Shown: positions 11,301-23,300 of the stretch, in pieces | Layout of the letters: each line of letters begins with the position of its first letter | Numbering within the stretch: the stretch's first letter is position 1 | NCBI GenBank assembly: GCA_009746045.1 | Contig: RPFO01000017.1 | Span: 1,102,501-1,164,500, forward strand | DNA from: Mesostigma viride | Lineage: Eukaryota; Streptophyta; Mesostigmatophyceae; Mesostigmatales; Mesostigmataceae | Length of the DNA: 62,000 nucleotides | Direction: 5' to 3' | Position numbers and translations under genes: made by a program | The notes under the pieces: generated by a model | Database searches by the model: none | What the model was told of the DNA's origin: nothing | Seen by the model: only the letters and a program-made list of their open reading frames with translations

Positions 11301-14300
11301 CCAAGGGCCGAGGGCCAAGGGCCAAGAGCATCGTCGAAACAGTGCCAATGCCGACAAGATGCCGACGTTTAGAACATGCCAATGTCCAACGAATGCCACC
11401 GCGGAAGAGGCGACAAGCAGGAGGCATGTTTCATCAGGCACATTACAACCTGATTGTGCAGCGGAGGGGGGATGACGTAGCCACCCGCGGGGGAGGCCAG
11501 GACATGCGAGCTACGAGCGCGTCCTAGCTATGGTAGCAAAACAATTGATGTGTGAAAATAAAGGGTGTGTGAAAGTAAAGGGAAGAGAGACATAGAGAAA
11601 CTAGAAGAAGCGCGCCGGCCAGGCGCTAGGGTGCATTTGGGCTATTGCTTTGAGGGCAAGAAGTAACGCCCGAACGCAAGCAAACAAGTCCAGCAACAGC
11701 CCCCGATACGCCCCCAAGACTAAACCAGACCATGACACCAGGCACCTTTAATAAGAAACCGCAACCATAGCCCTCACATTAGAAGACTAAGAGGTCATCT
11801 GGTGGTGCATATGTCGTCTGGTCACTCAAAAAGTGCACAGATTCCATAAGGGTTGCCAGACCCCCCACCCCCCCTGAACAACACAAGCTCCAGCGTTTTG
11901 ACGCAGGCGCGCCCCCAGGACCACCCGCCATTAGTTGAAGCATTGCGCCATCACCGCCGTGCTGTTTGCACCCAATGTCAAACACACCCAGCATGCTTAT
12001 TATTATGTGCGCCCAGCAAGGGGCACACTAACATATACCCTCAAGCAAGGGGCACACTAACATGTATCCTCAAGCAAGGGGCCAGTTTTGACAATGGAGC
12101 AACACGCAAGCTGGCATTATCACAATCCAGGTGGGGCCGCCAAGCGCCACGTATATAGAGGGCAGCAGCTCCCTCCTACAACGCACTTGTACTTGAGCGC
12201 CTGCGAGAGGGCCACGAGCGCCTCTTTCTTGCGACCCTTCTTGATTGCACTGGAGGGCCAAGGGTTGACGAGCGGGCAGAGGGGTGGATCGGGCGACCGA
12301 ACGACAGCATGCACGCACGCGTCAAACATGTGCACCTAGTTAGCATGGACAGAATACCTGTCATCTTGCCAGGAAAGACAAAAGGTTGTGATGGCGGCGA
12401 ATGTAATGGGTTTATGATGATGCTATGGCAGAGAGTGATGATGGAGGAATGAGCGGCGGCAGGGTCGTGGTGGTGGCGGCGGTGTATGGTGTGGCGACAG
12501 ACGCACAGACTGCTCCAAACCAACCATAGTGGCCCGTTGCTTACAGCGTGCCAACGTTGTCCCAAACCACCAACAAAGGGGATACCACTCTCAGTGTGCC
12601 GATGTTGTTCCAAGACATTTAACTCTCAGTGTGCCGATGTCGTTCCAAAACATTTAACTCTCAGTGTGCCGATGTTGTGCCCAACCGAGAACATACTGGA
12701 CCAACACTCACAGCGTGCCAATGTTGTTCCAAGCTTCAGCGTTCTCGGGGTCCAGCTGCGTGCACCGCGTGTACGCGTGCAGCGCCTTGTCAAACTGGTT
12801 GCTCTGCGTGGGCACGAGCAAGGTGGTGAGAGGAGGGGCGCCGCATGTATGCACGGGCACGAGCAAGGTGGTGAGAGGAGGGGCGCCGCATGTATGCACG
12901 GGGAAGACAGGTATGGGTGGGAGGGGTGAAAGAGGAGTGAGGCATGGTGGGGGCGGAGAGACGTGGGGAGTGTGGGGGCGGGGAAGAATGAGCCACAAAC
13001 GGTCTCAACCGTGACTAAACAAGATTACTAGGTAGAATGATTTAAGAGAATGGAAGGCCAAGTGGGAAAGAGCGCCCATCTGTGCAGATACAGGCGCAAC
13101 GTGCTCCAACGGCGCCCGCACACAACCACACACGAGAATGAAAAGGAACAAGACTAACTCGTTCCCACAGCCACGTTGCCAGTATGGCCTGCCTGCCTCG
13201 ATGGCGGATGCGAGCACGACCGCACGCACCCTCCCTGGTGGCGGATGCGAGCACGAACGCGCGTACCCTCCATGGTGGCGGATGCGAGCACGAACGCGCG
13301 CACCCTCCATGGTGGCGGATGAGAGCAAGAACGCGCGCACCCTCCATGGTGGCGGTTGCGAGCACGAATGCGCGCACCCTCCATGGTGGCGGCATGTCCA
13401 ACAAACACCCGCAAACATGAAACAAAGCAAGAGCCACCCATGCCTGCGTGCAAGTGGTGCCACAGGCTAGTGTCTCACCTTGATGGCGGCGTAGTATATA
13501 ACCCCTTTGCTGATAGAGTATTATCAAGATTTCACCGCGTCTCACCTTGATGGCGGCGTAGTATATAACCCCTTTGCTGATAGAGTATTATCAAGATTTC
13601 ACCGCGTCTTACCTTGATGGCGGCGTAGTATATAGCCCCTTTGCTGACAGAGTATTATCAAGATTTCACCGTGTCTCACCTTAATGGCGGCGTACCCGAG
13701 GGAGAACCAGGCGTCCGGGTATAGGGGGTTTATGGCCAGCGCATCCTCCCTGCAGGGGGGCAAGGACACAGACAGGGTTAGTGATACACATTGAAATAGG
13801 CCCATCCATTTATTGCTTGCGCAGCGACGCGATAGACTTGCGAGCATGCCAGGTGGAAGAAGAGCCATCCCTTGTCTGCCACGGGGTCACAACAGCTCCT
13901 TGCTGTATGTACACAGAGGATGGCACGCGCTGGACTCCCTTGCATTCCAAGAACATGAATGAGGAGGTCCACTCAGGCATCACATAAGGGTAAAACCGCG
14001 GAATAGACTAAACTCGGCACGTCAATACAAGACAAAAAGACCAACATAACCACCTGCAGTAGTACACACGTTTGTTTCTTGGAACAAATCATACTAACCT
14101 GTCATTATTACAGCCACATGTACGAGGCGAGTTCTCCCTTCCAACCACATGCAGACTCTCTGATCTGGGAAAGCGGAACTGCCCAAGACGGGAAGCCATT
14201 GCCCAATAGGCTAACACAGTCCTCAATACATTACAATAGCAAGGTTTCAAGGCACAAGTGAGTCAACTCGACCCACCAGTGGCCCACCGACGCCTCGTAC

Positions 14301-17300
14301 TCGCCTCGCTCGTGCGCCGTGCGTGCCAGGGACCGCTGCAGGGGCCGGCCGGCGCGATTTTCCCACAGGGTATGCCATCAGCCAAAGGGATTGGTATCCC
14401 CTGGATAGGTGGGACTACGTTGCAAGGTAGGTGTGGACTCTCATGGCGGAATTGTGCCACATTCCCATCCTATTCTAGAGTAGATTATCCATGCTATTCA
14501 TTGTGCCACATTCCCATCCTATTCTAGAGTAGATTATCCATGCTATTCATTGTGCCACATTCCCATCCTATTCTAGAGTAGATTATCCATGCTATTCATT
14601 GTGCCACATTCCCATCCTATTCTAGAGTAGATTATCCATGCTAGTCATGAAAACAACGAGGACCTTGTAAAAGGTACCTCTGAACCTGCTTAATCTCATC
14701 CTCACCTTCGCATCCTCGTCCATTCAACCGTCTCCTTTCCTACAGCTAGGTTGGTGATAAGGCCAGAAAACTTCGATTGGCTAGAATGGAATCCTTCTAG
14801 GAGGAGGACCTCGAGGCAACATGCCTGATTGCCAAGTGTAGGGCTTGGATGAGCCTGGGTTCTAGTCCAGTAAAGACACCTAACATCTATACAATAAAAT
14901 GAGAAATAATGTTCAATGAGCCTATCCATTTGTCAATTGTCAACTGTAGCACACTGCTTGCCTGGGAAGGCAACCCATGTCCATGAAACACATGAACTTG
15001 GCAATCATGGGCCACATGGCAGCATAACTAGATGACACATGTTGTCACGCGGGCATTACACAGGGCTGCCTGGCAACGCTATTGTCACAAGGAGGCACCC
15101 CTTGTCAAACGGACCAGTGGTCCTACTATGCCCAACCTGAGCCTATTACTCAGGCCTAGTCAAGCATATCCAAGAGACAACCAGCCCGGGCCAGACATCT
15201 GGAAGAATCTGGACCATGGGAGCTTGAGCCTGCTGTTGTCTTATCCGCGTTTGTCGAGTCGCTCAGGATGATGGAAATGAAGGTGGTGGAAATGACTAAG
15301 GGCATGACATTAGTCAGGCCTAGTCAAGTATAACACTAAGGCGCATGGACATGGGGCAGGACATGGAGCCCCGTTCAACTACAGCGTCAAACCTAGCTTA
15401 TTCCCAGCTCCTGAAGAAATACATCTGCAATCAAATAAACCATCTGAGAAAGTGCTGTGGGCATAAGGGTACGTTCCCAGCAAACAAGCATGCGACCATG
15501 GAATCTAAGGAAACTTCCACGACTACATTCCATGACTACATGCAATGACTGTACACATACAAAAAGCAGGCAGGAGCTGGAACTTCGAAAGACCTCTACT
15601 TTTGCACGCCCAGAAATGTCAAGTAAATTTCAATGGAGTGTGACAACCGCTGCTTTTGGATTTATAGGGAAGCAAAGCGCCCCCCCCAAAAAATTCAGCT
15701 TCCCCTGCTACGTACCAGTGAACGTTTCAGCGGTACATCAGCATCTCCTGAATCCTCCCTATCCCTCCCCCCTTCCATTCTCCCCCCTCCTCCCCATCTC
15801 TCGCCCCCCACCCCCTCTCCCTCCCATTCCCCCCCTGCTGCCATCTGTCCCCAGCAGCCGCATTCCCTCGTTGCTTTCCACCTCACGCTGCGAGGCAGAC
15901 GCCCTGTACCTTGGCCCGCGTGTAGTGCTTCCCCGACTTGTCCCACGCGGCCAAGTAGCAGCTGTCATCCTTGGTAAGGTCGCCCAGGATGCAGCTGTCG
16001 TGTGAGGAGGAAGTTTCGTGAGGAGGAGGGATGCAGGAAGAAGAAGCTGTGTGAGGAGAGAAAGGGATGCAATACATGTTTCCATCGGTAGGAACACCAC
16101 CATCAGAACGGTAAGAGGTCGCCAAAGGTACACATGAGAGAAGCAGGAGATGTTTGTTTACATCACAGCAGGTGTTTGCATCCAAGGATTGCCACCATGT
16201 GGATCGCGAGGCTGGGAAAAATTATACTGCTACTAGCCCTGCCACGCTCCCAGTGGCACTCCCACTAGCACATGACAGAGAGGATGGTCGCACTCACAGC
16301 AGTGCCCCATATCAATCCAGATCGAGCGCACATGATAGCACTCAGGGCAGCAATCCTGCTCAGACTGCTACACAGCAGCACTCCTACTGGAATACAAGCA
16401 CGATGCTACCCCGTCCACACAAAGCACCACCTCACATACAGAAGCACCGCACAAAAAGTAGTATTTATCAAACTGGCGCAAACAGAGCATCGCACTCACA
16501 GCAGGACTCCTACAAGCACAAATGAGACATTATAATAGCACTGGTTCACTTGCAGCAGCATCCCTTCTCACACTTTTATAGCACTATACTCACAGCAGTC
16601 GCGGGTCGTCCGGCGCGACGCTCAGCCTCTCCCGCACGACGTGGAGGCACTGGTTGACCTTGCCCAGCAGCCGGTAGCAGCTGATCGCGTGATCCCACAG
16701 GGAGAGAGACTCAAAAAGAGACAGCGCCTCGCCCACCAGGCCATAGGCCACCATCTGCTCACCCATCTCCCTGCAGGGTGTGGGGTGAGCGGGATAGGAT
16801 CGAGTGTGTGTGGGGGGGGGGGGTAGGGCATGCTGTGAGGTATGATCACGGGATGGAACCGGCTGCGCCATGACGACGGGAAAAAGCAAAACACCACCCA
16901 GGCATGGACTAACTCCAAGGGCACACAACTCACTAGCTTTTGGACTCGCTTGCTCTAACTGGGCATACCTCGCTAGCGAACGCACTCACTTGACTTCACA
17001 CACTCATACCCACTCACTTTCTCAACCCCGTGAGCAGTGGCAGCCACACGGTGAACGCGTGGCCCATGCGGTGGGCGACCGATGCGGAGGACGTGTCCAC
17101 CTCTCGCACCTGCGGGTTGATCAAGGGTGGCCATCGCCCCATGACAGAAACGGCGTATGTTGGGGGGTAAGCATGCGCGTATACAAGGTGGAAACACACA
17201 TGGGGGGGCTCTGCCTCACACACCCATCCCGCACACACTAGATATGGCACACACACACCATCCATAGGTACTCGCGCCATTCACAGGTACTCGCGCCAGC

Positions 17301-20300
17301 CACAGGTGTGCGGCCCGGGTGAGTCCAGCACCCTTTCTCTCCCAATCTTGACATCACGCCCGAGCATTGGCCCCAGGACCCCCCAACCCCCCACCCCCAG
17401 CCCGCCATCCTATCACGCCATTAGGCCACAGTAAACGGCATGCCCACAAGTAACCAGGTATGATCAGAGGCAGTGAAAATTTAAAAATAAAAAAGGAGAA
17501 GTTGTAAAACTTCTGTGACTAAACATGCTATGCCTTGATCAACATGGGAGGTGTTGTCCACTCATCCCTCCCTTTCCTCGCAGCGTTCAGTGCATGCTCC
17601 CCTGCCATGCCACGCATCCATCACAGGCCACACATCAATCACAGACAGCGGAAGGCAAATCAGCGAGTGTGTGCGTGCCGTGGCATTCCTGGAGAGCACA
17701 CCCTGCCACGTTTGAATGATCAAGCATTCCAACCCCTCTGCGCTCGCCTTCCACCGCGGTCGCGATCACTAAACCCTACACCCACCCACCAGCTGCTCCA
17801 GGTCCAGGTACGAGCGCTCACGCGTGCGACTGCGGTGGCGCTCTGAACGGCAGCGGAGAAGAGACGCCATGCGCTTCACCTGGGGAGCAGGGGGGGTGAG
17901 TATGAGTGGGTGGGTGGGTGGGTGGGTGGGTGGGTGGGTGGGTGGGTGGGTGGGTGGGTGGGTGGGTGGGTGGGTGGGTGGGTGGGTGGGTGGGTGGGTG
18001 GGTGGGTGGGTGGGTGGGTGGGTGGGTGGGTGGGTGGGTGGGTGGGTGGGTGGGTGGGTGGGTGGGTGGGTGGGTGGGTGGGAAGGGATTAGATGGAGGG
18101 CAATTGGATGAGGCAAGCGCGACGGAGCGACAAGGGGGGAGTTTACAAGCGAAGATGCACAGACTTACAGTACAGGAGCTATCATTTAAGATGGCAAGCA
18201 GGTGACAGGTGTTTGACGATAACCATGTGAAAATACAGAAAGAGCAAAGGTGTGGACCAGACCGAAGGCCTGAGCGGGTCATGTCTTCCCACTGTTCGGA
18301 AGGGTCATTCGGAGCACGCCGCAACTCCGCGCCTGCATCCAACTGCTCACAGCTGTCATCAGCCGTCACCGCATGGTCCGCGTCACCGTGTGGAGTTAAC
18401 CATGCGCGGCTGGGTCCCACAACAACACCAAGCAATGGCCACGGTGGCAACCCCCTGTCGCCCTGACGGCTATGCCCTGGCACCCACCAGGACACGAGGA
18501 CGCACATCTCTATCCATCAGACACACAACGTCAATACGTGCCATCATCAAGGTGATCAAGGGAAGGACTGCCACAGCGGCGGAGGGCCAGGGTCTATATA
18601 GGCACGGGTTGTATGGCAAGGGCCACAAGGCAAGGGTCATAAGGCAAGGGTTGTATGGCAAGGGCCGTAAGGCAAGGGTTGTTCGGCAAAGGCCCACAGC
18701 GGCCGCCACCTGCCAGACCTACCTTGCCTGCATCAAACTCCTTCACCTCAAGGCTCAGAGGGGAGCACTTTCACCTTCAAGGCTAGGGCGGATGTCGTAC
18801 CATGAAGCAGCTGTTGGGCTGCGCGGTGATGGCTTCGATGAACGGAATGGCCTCCCACTCTGCGATACGGCACAAGGCACACAGTACATACAAAACACAG
18901 GCATAGTAGATAATAAAAAACATAAATACAGCGCGCAGTCCACTTGTCCGTGGTATGACTTTATCCGAAGACATGAGCAAAATTACGCAGATGAGCCACC
19001 CATTGAACAGAAGAAAGATGGCTGCTACACATGCTGGGTGCTGCCGCAATACGAGAAAGGCCAGACATGTCGGCCAGCGAGCACCCTGCACTTGGCAGCA
19101 CGGCATACGCACCCTTGCCGCCGCAGAAACAATGGGTTTGCTCGTATGGCCCGACTCTTACATGCATGCTGCCCTGCCAGCTGCCAACGTACAGCGCCCC
19201 AGAAGCTCCAACCAGACTTGACAGAAGGTTGCTGTGAAAATGCTGGCCATTGTCACCAACATGCATCCACACATGTAAAAGGCAAGGCAGAAAGCGCTAA
19301 CTCGCCACGCAGCAGAGTGGGCCAGGGGCAGGGGTGGGACTATTTCCAGACATGGGATCGGTCCCACAGGACCACCACTCCTGTCAGGACAAGCTGCATG
19401 GCTTCCACTGATGTCCCGCAGCCCGCAATACGAAGCTACTGTCGCTGCAGAAACTTCCATTGGAGCAACTGTCGCTGCAGACACTGCAAGTCCAGCAACT
19501 GCCGCTGCAGCAATGCCATGGCAGCATTTGCGCTGCAGCACGTGCATGCGATGACCATCATCACCAAATGCGTGAGCAGCCGTTACCGCATGCCACACCA
19601 TTTGTCATGAGGGGGGGCGACCGCCTTCTCACCAAACCCATTGCAGAGAACATGGGGGCCCACACACGCATCTCGAGCGGGAGCCAGACCATAACCCTGC
19701 CACTTCATAGGCTCCCCACACCACCAGCCACACCTCTACATCCCCGCACACCAACAACACCCCTACACCCCACCAACAGCAACCCCATGTCACTGGCACC
19801 CTCACGTCACTGGCACACGTCACGCCACCAGCGCACGCCCCACGTACGCTGCAGCTCGTCGCCATGCGCCCCCGAGCTCTTCACCAGCACCGCGTTCGCC
19901 AGCACTATGGCCTGCTCCAGGTCACTCAAGACGATGGTGGCAGCGGGGACGCTTGTGCCCATGCCCTTGTTGGAGCCTGCTCCCGCACCACTCTCCGCAC
20001 TGGCCGCCCCCGCCCCCTCCCCCGCCCCCAGCCCGCCGCCCCCGGCGAGCAGCCGAGGGTGTTGCAAAATGTCGCTGGAACCGAACGCGTTCTCTGAGGC
20101 CCCCTGCGCGTTCTCTGAGGCCCCCTGGGCCGTTGTCCCGAGCTCGGCCAACCCTGCATTGTCGGCCGCATCAGCGGGCATGCACGGTTGCAGGCCGTTC
20201 GCGCACGAGGAGACGAGAAGCACCAGCTGGGCCTTGGCGTCCTCCTGCATTTAGGGAAGGGTTGATATGTCCACGAGAATGGGTGGTATGGATTGACAAA

Positions 20301-23300
20301 AGCATGGGCACAAGTAGGTTGCGTACAAAATCACTGGGCCTTGGCGTCCTCCTGCATTAAGGGGGGGTATCATATCAATAAGAAGGTGTGTATGTAGTCA
20401 ATAAGAAGGTGTGTATATAGTCAATAAGAAAGTGTGTATGTAGTCAATAAGATGGTGTGTATATAGTCAATAAGAAGGTGTGTATGTAGTCAATAAGAAG
20501 GTGTGTATATAGTCAATAAGGTGTCTATATAGTCAATAAGAAAGTGTGTATATAGTCAATAAGAAAGTGTGTATATAGTCAATAAGGTGTGTATACAGTC
20601 AATAAGAAAGTGTGTATATAGCCAATAAGAATGTGTGTGCATATGTGTCTGATGCTGAGGCCAGCAGTACGAAGACACCGGATATTACACTCCACAACTA
20701 GTGACGTTAGCCGGACATCTCACATCACATGTACATGTACCTGGAGCTGCATGCGGAAGCCCATCACCCCCGACACTTTGCGTACCTGGAGCTGCGTGCA
20801 GAAGCCCATCACCCCCGACACATTGCGTACCTGGAGCTGCGTGCAGAAGCCCATCACGCCCGACACTTTGCGTACCTGGAGCTGTGTGTGGAAGCCCATC
20901 ACCCCCGACACTTTGCGTACCTGGAGCTGCGTGCAGAAGCCCATCACCCCCGACACTTTGCGTACCTGGTGCTGCGTGCGGAAGCCCATCACCCCCGACA
21001 CTTGCATCCGCAGGCCACATGCGCCCGCCGCCAGCTCGCACTTGGCCCTGCACACGCCCATGAAAAAAGAGCCGATTCTTATTAATTGGGCGGAATCATC
21101 AAGCTATCTGATAAGAACCCAGAAGCCAAGGGCGAGGCACTCGGGGCCGCACCCGTCAAGAATTGGAGGCCAAAAAACAAGCCAATAAAAAAGAGAGCCG
21201 ATAGAAAGGGACATGCACAAGCAACAGGAGGGGCAAGCAGATGGAGGCCAGAGAAAGAAACGGGGCAGTGGTTCGAGGTGGCAGTGGGGACAGTTAAAGA
21301 AACGAAAGTACATGAAAGTAAAAAGTTAAAGAAACGAAAGTACATGAAAGTAAAAAGTTAAGGAAACAAAAGTACATGAAAGTAAATTGGCAAAACGTGA
21401 CATGTTCTAAGCGCCAAGCGTGCAAGGCATGTCAAGCTACCCACCGGGCGTCCTCCACGCGCCCGTACGCCAGCAGCATGAGCGATGTCTCCAACTGCAA
21501 CACAGATGACAGCAGTGGCCGCAGCGCGGCGCCCCGAGCCCACTCGGGCGCCTCCTCGTCGCCATCATACCACTGGCACGCGGCACCCTCCCCCGCTGCC
21601 CCCCCGCCTCCTGTGGCAGGGTCACCATGCTGCCTGTCTGCCTCGCGTGCTGCATCAAGCATGTCCACATCAGCACAGTGTGCTGTCTCTCCACTACTAG
21701 CGCCCGCCACCATATCCACCGCCATGCCTTCTGCCGCCTCACACGCCCCCCCACTGCCAGCATTAGGCGATGCCCCTTCCGCATCGGTCAACGCCACACT
21801 CATCGCCGCACCCTCGCTCTTGCGTTTCTTCACACGGGCACCCTGCGCGTCCCTGGGGGGCGCAACCTCTACACCCAGCACCTGGTGCGCGTCCGCCAGC
21901 AGGAGGGCCAACATCTGCTGCAGCGTGGGCGACCGGCCGGACAGCAGCCGCTGGCGTGCCAGCAGCGCCCGTGCTGCCCAAAGGGAACCGGTGACCGGCC
22001 ACCACGCCACCTGGCCGATGCTGGTCGCCTCGGCGGTAGGTTCTGGCGTACCGAACGGCTTGAGCTTGGCTTTGGCCATCAAGGCTGGGGTCAGGGTGGT
22101 GCGGGCAAGACCTGGGAGGACGTCGGTGGCCTGAGCGCTGCCACGCCCGGCAGCTGGCGGGTGCTGCTGGCCGTGGTGTGCTGACAGTGGGTCCTTGCGG
22201 AGGGCGGCGAGCGCGGGTGGCGCAAGCAGGGTTTGGGCGACGACGAGGAACTGCCGACACACGCGGCGACAAATGCGGCAAAATGCATGCCAACACACGC
22301 GGCGACAACGTGTAAAAATGCATGCCAACGCACGCGGCGATGAAGGTGTCAAATGCATGGCGACACACGCGGCGACATGCACGCACATGCCAGCACAAGC
22401 ACATGCCCGGCACACTTGGTGAGGCACGTGCCGTCCATGCTGCGACCAAGAGCTCACATACGGCACCTACGTGCAGGCGATGTACCAAGAGAAGGGGGGA
22501 CAAGAGGAGACAGGAGGCAGGGTGGCGTGTTATTCCGCCGTGGGTGATCGAGAGGACAAATACTCTAGTTCTGTGCCAGATGCTGCTGCATAGAAGCGGG
22601 TCTTGCACGCGTGACATGCGAGCAGACAAGAGACTAACCATGATTACTAGTGCAAAACTATCCATGACTACTAGTGCAAAACCACCCGTGATTACTAGTG
22701 CAAAACCATCCATGATTACTAGTGCAAAAGTATCCGTGATTACTAGTGCAAAACCATCCATGATTACTAGTGCAAAAGTATGTTACTTGTGAGCTGCCGA
22801 GCGCATCCGCCCCCCATCCATCTCGTCCCTGCAAGAGGATACCGAAGCTCACCTTGCCCCTTTGCACTCCACCGCCACCCCGTTGCGGGGTGCATGCTTT
22901 TCGGTCCTACAAAAGACTGTCGATGAAAGAGTGTCAGAGAGGCCATGGTGGTACTCATGGCGGCGGGGAGTGGACCATCCGATGCAGCAATGGCTGCCGC
23001 TGCCCCATGGCCGCATGGTGAACCTCGGCCTATCTGCGAGATGTGGACCATGGTGTACTAAACCACCTACCAACTATTTCTTCAAAAGTGCTAACCAACT
23101 GGGGCTCTACACCCTACCTGCGGGATGCTGACTCATGACAAGTCACCTGCGGGATGCTGACTCACGACAGCTCACCTGCGGGACGCTGACCAGCTGCGGC
23201 ACGTCCTCCCCATCCAGCTCCAGCAGGGAGAGCGCGGACCGGTACTCAGGGTCCTCTCCGGCACCTGGGGAGGGCACAGGCGCCGACCCCACCGAGGCTG

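Noticed and set aside
10393-11475. Long frames with LALGPWP or GQGPRAK repeats
   Set aside because: They are readings of the 7-bp array. The real coding part is only exon 10999-10513 on the minus strand.
18252-19610. 452-codon + frame
   Set aside because: Composition is unlike a protein, it crosses TTC27 exon 6 in antisense, and no domain is recognisable.
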